Origin: Nocardioides_C sp963700955
Lineage (GTDB): Bacteria > Actinomycetota > Actinomycetes > Propionibacteriales > Nocardioidaceae
Direction of reading: 5' to 3'
NCBI GenBank assembly: GCA_963700955.1
Contig: CAVOZH010000012.1
Location: forward strand, 558,001 to 622,000
Length of the DNA: 64,000 nt
The notes beneath the pieces are model-generated. The model had not been told where the DNA came from. It did no database searches and was given only the letters and a program-made list of their open reading frames with translations. The position numbers and the translations under genes were made by a program. Positions 58,661 to 64,000 of this stretch are shown piece by piece. Positions within the stretch are counted from its first letter, which is position 1, and every line of letters starts with the position of its first letter.

Positions 58661-59734
58661 TCAGCCGACGACCGCTCCGCGCAACACGATCCGCTTCGGC
58701 TGCTTCAGAACACCGAGATCTTGAAGCGGATCGCGCTCGAAGACGACAAAATCGGCCGCCGACCCCTCCGCCAGCCCGGCGTCCATGCCGAGCCACTCGC
58801 GGGCCCGCCAGGACGCCGCACCGAGCGCCTCGGTCGGCGAGAGGCCGTAGGTCGCCAGCTCGAGCACCTCGTCACCGATCAGGCCGTGCGGCAGGACCCC
58901 TCCGGCGTCGGTGCCTGCATAGATGGCGACTCCCGCCTCGTGCGCCGCCCCGATCGTCTCGCGCCGGCGTGCGAACAGGGCTCGCATGTGCTCGGCGTAC
59001 TTCGGGAACTTGGCCTCCCCCGCCGAGGCGTACCCGGGGAAGTTCTGCAGCTGACGGACCGTGGGGACCAGGGCCACGCCGTTGGCGACCATCGTGTCGA
59101 TCAGGTGGGTGTCGAGGCCGGTGCCGTGCTCGATGCAGTCGATACCGGCGTCGATGAGGTCGGGGAGCGCCGCCTCGCCGAAGACGTGGGCGGTGACCCG
59201 GGCGCCGCGGTCGTGCGCCACCTTCATCGCCTGGTCGAGCGCCTCGCGGGTCCACGAAGGCGTGAGGTCACCGGCCTCGCGCTCGATCCAGTCGCCCACC
59301 AGCTTCACCCAGCCGTCCCCGCGCTCGGCCTCTCGAGCCACGTAGTCGGGGAGCTGTTCCGGCTCGATCTCGTGGGCGAAGTTGCGGATGTAGCGACGGG
59401 TCCGCGCCAGGTGCCTGCCGGCCCTGATCAGTCGCGGGAGGTCGTCGCGCTCGTGGATCCAGGAGGTGTCTGCCGCGGAGCCGCAGTCCCGGATGAGCAA
59501 GGTCCCGGCGTCCCTGTCGGTGAGCGCCTGCTCCTCCTGGACGTCCTCCGGCACCGCGCCGTCGGCATCCAGACCGATGTGGCAGTGCGCGTCGACGAGG
59601 CCGGGCACGATCCAGCCCTCGGCGACCAGCTCGGCCGAGGCGACGGGCTCGTAGGTGACCTTGCCGTCGACGACGTACAGGTCTCGGGGTTCACCATCGG
59701 GCAGGACGATGCCGCGGAACTTCAGTGCGCTCAT
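58661..59734 (-). CDS. Amidohydrolase-family metal-dependent hydrolase
   Basis: A 357-residue amidohydrolase superfamily enzyme. The metal motif is VDAHCHIG (near residue 45), followed by the lysine in GWVKLVGDW, the histidines in VTAHVFGEA and IEHGTGLD, and the aspartate in YAGTDAGG. Substrate unknown; homologues next to ffh are common in actinobacteria (Mycobacterium Rv2915c). The ATG at 59734 has TAGCGT (rc of 59743-59748) ending 8 nt upstream, a near-leaderless arrangement. Confidence 0.85.
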   Translation of the reverse strand: MSALKFRGIVLPDGEPRDLYVVDGKVTYEPVASAELVAEGWIVPGLVDAHCHIGLDADGAVPEDVQEEQALTDRDAGTLLIRDCGSAADTSWIHERDDLPRLIRAGRHLARTRRYIRNFAHEIEPEQLPDYVAREAERGDGWVKLVGDWIEREAGDLTPSWTREALDQAMKVAHDRGARVTAHVFGEAALPDLIDAGIDCIEHGTGLDTHLIDTMVANGVALVPTVRQLQNFPGYASAGEAKFPKYAEHMRALFARRRETIGAAHEAGVAIYAGTDAGGVLPHGLIGDEVLELATYGLSPTEALGAASWRAREWLGMDAGLAEGSAADFVVFERDPLQDLGVLKQPKRIVLRGAVVG

Positions 59735-59794
59735 GGCGCCCGACGCTACCGCCCCCGGTGCCGGCACGCCGCTCGTAGGGGCCCGGCGGGTTTG

Positions 59795-61363
59795 CTACTG
59801 CTTGGGCAGGAACTTCGAGAACTCGGCGGGGAGCTGGAAGTCCTCGGGGTTCGCGCCGTCGTCACCGGCGGGAAGCCCGAAGGGGTTGGCGCCCTGACCG
59901 GCCGCGGGCGCCTTCTGCGCACCCGCCTTCTCCTGCTGGGCACGCTTCGCCGGGTTGCCCGAGCCACGCTTGGCCTTACCCTTCTTCGGCGCCTGCTTGG
60001 CCTTGCTGCGCTTCCCCATGCCCATGCCCGGCATCCCGGGCATGCCCGGCATCCCACCGCCCCGGGCCATCGACATCATCATCTTGCGTGCCTCGAAGAA
60101 GCGGTCCACCAGCTGGTTGACGTCGGAGACCTGGGTCCCTGACCCGCGGGAGATGCGCGCGCGCCTTGAACCGTCGATGATCTTCGGGTTCTCACGCTCG
60201 GCCGGGGTCATCGACTGGATGATGGCCTGGACCCGGTCGATCTCGCGCTCGTCGAAGTTCTCGAGCTGCTCGCGGAACTGCCCCATCCCGGGCAGCATCC
60301 CCATGATCTTGGTCAGGGACCCCATCTTGCGGATCTGCTGCATCTGCTCGAGAAAGTCGGTGAGCGTGAAGTCCCCGCCCTGACCGGTCAGCTTCGCGGC
60401 GGCCTTGGCGGCCTGCTCCTGGTCGAACGTCTTCTCGGCCTGCTCGATGAGCGTGAGCATGTCGCCCATGTCGAGGATGCGCGAGGCCATCCGGTCCGGG
60501 TGGAAGAGGTCGAAGTCAGTCAGCTTCTCGCCGGCGGAGGCGAACATGACCGGCTTGCCGGTGATCGACGCGACCGAGAGTGCCGCTCCACCGCGCGCGT
60601 CGCCGTCGAGCTTGGTGAGTACGACGCCGTCGTACCCGACCCCCTCGAGGAATGCCTGCGCGGTGTTGACGGCGTCCTGACCGATCATCGCGTCGACGAC
60701 GAAGAGGACCTCGTCGGGGTTGACGGCGTCGCGGATGTCCGCCGCCTGCTTCATCATCTCCGCGTCGAGGCCGAGACGGCCCGCGGTGTCGACGATCACG
60801 ACGTCGTGGAGTGTGCGCCTTGCCTCAGCGACGCCGTCACGGGCCACCGAGACCGGGTCGCCGACCCCGTTGCCCGGCTCGGGCGCGAAGACCTTCACCC
60901 CGGCGCGCTCGCCGTTGACCTGGAGCTGGTTGACCGCGTTCGGGCGCTGGAGGTCCGCCGCGACCAGCAGCGGGCTGTTGCCCTCGTTCTTCAGCCACAG
61001 GGCGAGCTTCGCGGCCAGGGTCGTCTTTCCGGAGCCCTGGAGACCGGCCAGCATGATCACGGTCGGCGGCGTCTTCGCGAAGCGCAGGCGGCGGGTCTCA
61101 CCGCCGAGGATGGTGACCAGCTCGTCGTTGACGATCTTGATCACCTGCTGGGCGGGGTTCAGCGCCTGGCTGACCTCCTCGCCCCGGGCCCGTTCCTTGA
61201 CCGCGGCGACGAACTCCTTGACCACCGGCAGCGCAACGTCCGCCTCCAGCAGCGCGATCCGGATCTCGCGGGCGGTCGCGTCGATGTCGGCGTCCGAGAG
61301 CCGGCCCTTGCCGCGAAGGTTCTTGAAGGTCTCGGCAAGGCGGTCAGAAAGAGTCGCAAACAA
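59795..61363 (-). CDS. ffh: Signal recognition particle GTPase Ffh
   Basis: Targets nascent membrane proteins to the translocon with 4.5S RNA and FtsY. 522 residues. The N domain begins MFATLSDRLAETFKNLRGKG. The G domain has LAGLQGSGKTTLAAKLA, VDTAGRLGLD, LTKLDGDARGGA and GEKLTDFDLF. The methionine-rich M domain has GLTKIMGMLPGM-type repeats and a C-terminal stretch of GMPGMPGM units. Gene order ffh-amidohydrolase is conserved. Confidence 0.97.
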   Translation of the reverse strand: MFATLSDRLAETFKNLRGKGRLSDADIDATAREIRIALLEADVALPVVKEFVAAVKERARGEEVSQALNPAQQVIKIVNDELVTILGGETRRLRFAKTPPTVIMLAGLQGSGKTTLAAKLALWLKNEGNSPLLVAADLQRPNAVNQLQVNGERAGVKVFAPEPGNGVGDPVSVARDGVAEARRTLHDVVIVDTAGRLGLDAEMMKQAADIRDAVNPDEVLFVVDAMIGQDAVNTAQAFLEGVGYDGVVLTKLDGDARGGAALSVASITGKPVMFASAGEKLTDFDLFHPDRMASRILDMGDMLTLIEQAEKTFDQEQAAKAAAKLTGQGGDFTLTDFLEQMQQIRKMGSLTKIMGMLPGMGQFREQLENFDEREIDRVQAIIQSMTPAERENPKIIDGSRRARISRGSGTQVSDVNQLVDRFFEARKMMMSMARGGGMPGMPGMPGMGMGKRSKAKQAPKKGKAKRGSGNPAKRAQQEKAGAQKAPAAGQGANPFGLPAGDDGANPEDFQLPAEFSKFLPKQ

Positions 61364-61427
61364 TGGTGGTCAGTCCTCGTGTCGACGTCGCAGGCATGCG
61401 GACCCGCCGGTCGTCGTATCCGATGGG

Positions 61428-63704
61428 TCAGTGCTCAAGGGTAACCGGGTCGGTGAGCGCCTCGCGTACAGCGTGGGCGGCCTCGGCTGATCTCCGGTCC
61501 CCCAACGCGCCCGCGCTCTCCTCCTGGAGGTAGAAGACGTCCACCGCCTGGGGGCCGATGGTGCTGACGTGCGCGGAGCGCACCGCGACACCGATCGCGG
61601 CCAGCGCTCGGCAGACGAGGTGCACGACGCCGGGGCGGTCCTCCACGCGGATCTCGAGGACGGTGGCCTGGTGGGACGCCTCGGGCCGGACGGCCACCGA
61701 GGGGGTCAGGTTGCGAGCCCCGGTGCGGCGCAGCCGCTCCCCCGGGTCGAGGCGTCCCTCGAGCGTCGCCTCGATCCGGTTGCGCAGCACCGCCGGGTCG
61801 ACGTTGCGCTCGTCGACGTGCCACTGCGAGACGGCGTACTCGTCCTCGGTCCACGCGCGGGCGGTGCGGATGGGCACGCGCATCGTCCCGAACGCTCCGG
61901 AGACGGCCGCGAGCACACCGACCCGGTCGCCGGTGACCACGATGACCCCGCTGCCGTGCTCGTTCGCCTCGACGCGTACGTCGACCAGGGAGCTGTCCTT
62001 GCGGACCGCAGCCGGGACCTCGACCCGCCCCTCGGACCGGTCGAGGGGCGCGGTCGGGCCCCCGTCCTTGCCCAGCGCGGCACGCACCCGAGCGCAGAGG
62101 TCCCGGACCAGACTCGCCCGCCAGGGGGTCCACGCCTTCGCCGAAGTCGCCTTCGCGTCGGCCTCGGTGAGGACTTCGAGCAGCTCGAACGTCAAGGGGT
62201 CGGCCACCCGTGCGAGGACGTGCTCGACCGTGGCGGGGTCCTCGAGGTCACGGGTGGTGGCGACGTCGGCCAGCAGCAGGTGCCAGCGCACCAGCGCTCC
62301 CACCACCGCGACGTCGGGCTCACCGAGACCGAGCCGGCGGGCCAGCTCGGTGGCGATCGGCTCCCCCGCAACGCTGTGCTCCTGCAGTCCTCCCTTGCCG
62401 ATGTCGTGCACCAGCGCGGCGACGAGCAGCAGGTCGGGGCGGCTCACGCGCCGGATCAGTGCCGAGGCCTCGATGCAGGTCTCGACCAGATGACGGTCGA
62501 CGGTGAACCGGTGTACGACAGACGCGTGTGGAAGCAGCCGCACGCGCTCCCACTCGGGCAGCAGCCGGCTCAGGGCACCTGTCTCGTCGAGGGTCTCCCA
62601 GACCGCGAGCAGCCCGGGTCCGGCTGCGAGCAGCCGCACCAGCAGGTCGCGAGCCTCCGCCGGCCACGGCTCGGGGAGGTCGGGGCTTTCCCGCACCAGC
62701 CGGGCGGCGGTGTACGGCGAGAGGATCAGGTCGCGTTCCGCGGCCTCGGCTGCCGCCCGCAGCAGCATCGTCGGGTCCGACCTCACCGCGTCCCGTCGCT
62801 GGACCACCACCTCTCCGCCCGCGATTGCCAGGCCGCGCCCGAGCGGCACCATGGCGGGGCCGGGGGTGGCCCGCCGGGCGACCGCGGGGGCCGGCGCGAG
62901 CACGCCCTCGACCCGCCGCCAGGTGAGCCTGGAGATGTGGGTGATCCGGCGGCCGATCTCCCGCACGACGCGCTGGGCGTCCTCTCCTGAGTCGTAGCCG
63001 AGGGCTCCGGCGAGCTCCCCCCACATGTCCGGGCCGATCCGGTCCGAGGCGCGCCCCGCGACCGTGTGGAGGGCGTCGCGCACGTCGAGAAGCGCCTGCC
63101 TGCTGCGTTCGAGGTCGCTGTGGGGCACGTCGACCAGCCAGGTGGCGACCAGCGCGTTGAGGGTCGTGGCGTCGCGCAGCCCGCCGCCGGACTCCTTCAG
63201 GTCCGGCACGGTCGCGTGCGCCAGCTCGCCGAGCCGCTCGACCCGCCGCTCCACCAGCTGCCGGAGCTCAGGCAGCTGTTCGCGAGCCTCCCTGCGCCAC
63301 TCGGCGAGCAGGCCGGACCTCAGCCGAAGCGTGACCGACGGGTCCCCGGCCAGGTGTCGGGCGTCGAGGAGGCCGAGGGCCACGCGCACGTCGTGCTTGG
63401 CGGCTGCCGTGACGTCCGGCAGCGCTCGCACCGAGTGGTCGATCGTTGGTCCCGCGTCCCACAGCGGGTACCACACCTCGGTCGCGACCTCGCCGACCTC
63501 GGCGTCCTCGGTGTGCACGAGGACCACGTCGAGGTCGGAGTGGGGAGCCAGCTCCCGGCGGCCGTAGCCGCCCACAGCCACCAGCGCGATGCCGGTGTCG
63601 TCCTCGCCGTCCGCCGAGGAGCGGCTTCCCAGCGCACCCGCGAACGCCGCCGAGCACAGGGCATCGGCCGCGTCCGCGCGTTGCTGTCGCTCGCCTGCGG
63701 TCAT
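61428..63704 (-). CDS. glnD: PII uridylyltransferase/adenylyltransferase (GlnD)
   Basis: Bifunctional sensor that modifies and demodifies the PII protein according to nitrogen status. 758 residues. The nucleotidyltransferase motif is GGYGRRELAPHSDLDVVLV, the HD domain has LVHDIGKGG, and two ACT domains follow (near GVIVVTGDRVGVLAAVSGAF and LEIRVEDRPGVVHLVCRALA). In actinobacteria the enzyme adenylylates PII. The ATG at 63704 is chosen by domain start. It follows the PII gene with 7 bp between. Confidence 0.95.
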   Translation of the reverse strand: MTAGERQQRADAADALCSAAFAGALGSRSSADGEDDTGIALVAVGGYGRRELAPHSDLDVVLVHTEDAEVGEVATEVWYPLWDAGPTIDHSVRALPDVTAAAKHDVRVALGLLDARHLAGDPSVTLRLRSGLLAEWRREAREQLPELRQLVERRVERLGELAHATVPDLKESGGGLRDATTLNALVATWLVDVPHSDLERSRQALLDVRDALHTVAGRASDRIGPDMWGELAGALGYDSGEDAQRVVREIGRRITHISRLTWRRVEGVLAPAPAVARRATPGPAMVPLGRGLAIAGGEVVVQRRDAVRSDPTMLLRAAAEAAERDLILSPYTAARLVRESPDLPEPWPAEARDLLVRLLAAGPGLLAVWETLDETGALSRLLPEWERVRLLPHASVVHRFTVDRHLVETCIEASALIRRVSRPDLLLVAALVHDIGKGGLQEHSVAGEPIATELARRLGLGEPDVAVVGALVRWHLLLADVATTRDLEDPATVEHVLARVADPLTFELLEVLTEADAKATSAKAWTPWRASLVRDLCARVRAALGKDGGPTAPLDRSEGRVEVPAAVRKDSSLVDVRVEANEHGSGVIVVTGDRVGVLAAVSGAFGTMRVPIRTARAWTEDEYAVSQWHVDERNVDPAVLRNRIEATLEGRLDPGERLRRTGARNLTPSVAVRPEASHQATVLEIRVEDRPGVVHLVCRALAAIGVAVRSAHVSTIGPQAVDVFYLQEESAGALGDRRSAEAAHAVREALTDPVTLEH

Positions 63705-63711
63705 GACGGCC

Positions 63712-64000
63712 TTACAGGGCTGCCTCGTCGCGCTGTCCCGTGCGCACCCGGACCACGCTCTCGACCGGGACCACCCACACCTTCCCGTCACCGATCCGCC
63801 CGGTCTGGGCGCTCTTGACGACGATCCCCACGACGTCGTCGGCGTCAGCGTCCTCGACCACGATCTCGATCCGGATCTTCGGCACCAGCGCGATGTCGTA
63901 CTCCGCGCCCCGGTACACCTCGGTGTGCCCCTTCTGCCGGCCGTAGCCGCTGACCTCGGTCACCGTCATCCCGGTCACCCCGAAGGTCTCGAGGGCCTCC
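63712..64000 (-). CDS. glnB: Nitrogen regulatory protein PII (5' end beyond window)
   Basis: PII signal protein, here missing its first ~16 residues at the window edge. The visible part reads EALETFGVTGMTVTEV, then the T-loop GYGRQKGHTEVYRGAEYDIALVPK with the modified tyrosine in YRGAEYD. The C-terminal GKVWVVPVESVVRVRTGQRDEAAL is typical. Called glnB; it could equally be the glnK of an amtB-glnK-glnD operon, since amtB would lie just outside the window. Confidence 0.93.
   Translation of the reverse strand, partial: EALETFGVTGMTVTEVSGYGRQKGHTEVYRGAEYDIALVPKIRIEIVVEDADADDVVGIVVKSAQTGRIGDGKVWVVPVESVVRVRTGQRDEAAL

Overview
The window is high-GC actinobacterial chromosome, most like Nocardioides or a related Propionibacteriales genus. 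This is inferred from gene content and order, codon use, and frequent leaderless starts (a TANNNT -10 hexamer ending 6-8 nt before the start codon). No database search was run. The conserved backbone follows the order known in Mycobacterium and relatives, read on the minus strand: glnB, glnD, ffh, amidohydrolase, rpsP, khpA, rimM, trmD, rplS, lepB, rnhB, DUF2469, yraN, comM, dprA, xerC, (M23 peptidase), rpsB, tsf, pyrH, frr, cdsA, rlmN, dxr, rseP. Both window ends cut a gene: rseP at the left edge and the PII gene at the right edge.

Region by region. 1-2220: rseP and dxr. 2395-3756: a GABA-type aminotransferase. 3851-5947: a small membrane protein, then a BtrH/C39-like protein and a MerR/GyrI-type regulator behind a textbook MerR promoter. 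5948-6440: no supportable gene. 6441-21066: an amine or polyamine catabolism cluster with a saccharopine-dehydrogenase-family enzyme, an aminobutyraldehyde-type dehydrogenase, a patatin, an SpuC-like aminotransferase, a PotABCD-type ABC importer, two PuuB-like FAD oxidoreductases and an AsnC/Lrp regulator. Embedded in it is an AbiEi/PD-(D/E)XK-like orphan gene flanked by inverted copies of a hairpin repeat. 21206-25581: CstA carbon-starvation transporter with its YbdD-type partner, then a convergent propionate-CoA ligase. 25877-30437: RIO1 kinase, LOG-family protein, methyltransferase and a Tat-exported metallophosphoesterase. 30439-38252: rlmN, an alkane hydroxylase operon (alkB, rubredoxin, a 31-codon ORF, tetR), then cdsA, frr, pyrH, tsf and rpsB. 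38670-43490: M23 peptidase, xerC, dprA, comM, yraN. 43612-46477: three TadE/TadG-like secreted pilin-type proteins. 46678-51347: translation and secretion genes. 51526-58466: an oligopeptide ABC transporter interrupted by an opposite-strand PH-domain gene. 58661-64000: amidohydrolase, ffh, glnD, glnB.

The most unusual structure is a family of long palindromic elements. Copies A (12142-12224) and B (13392-13466) flank the AbiEi-like gene in inverted orientation. They differ by paired changes that preserve the stem. A related copy, C, lies at 23586-23660. Separately, an 11-bp motif, GAATCCGTWGC, lies upstream of all four transcription units of the amine-catabolism cluster and may be the operator of a local regulon, perhaps of the AsnC-family protein encoded there.
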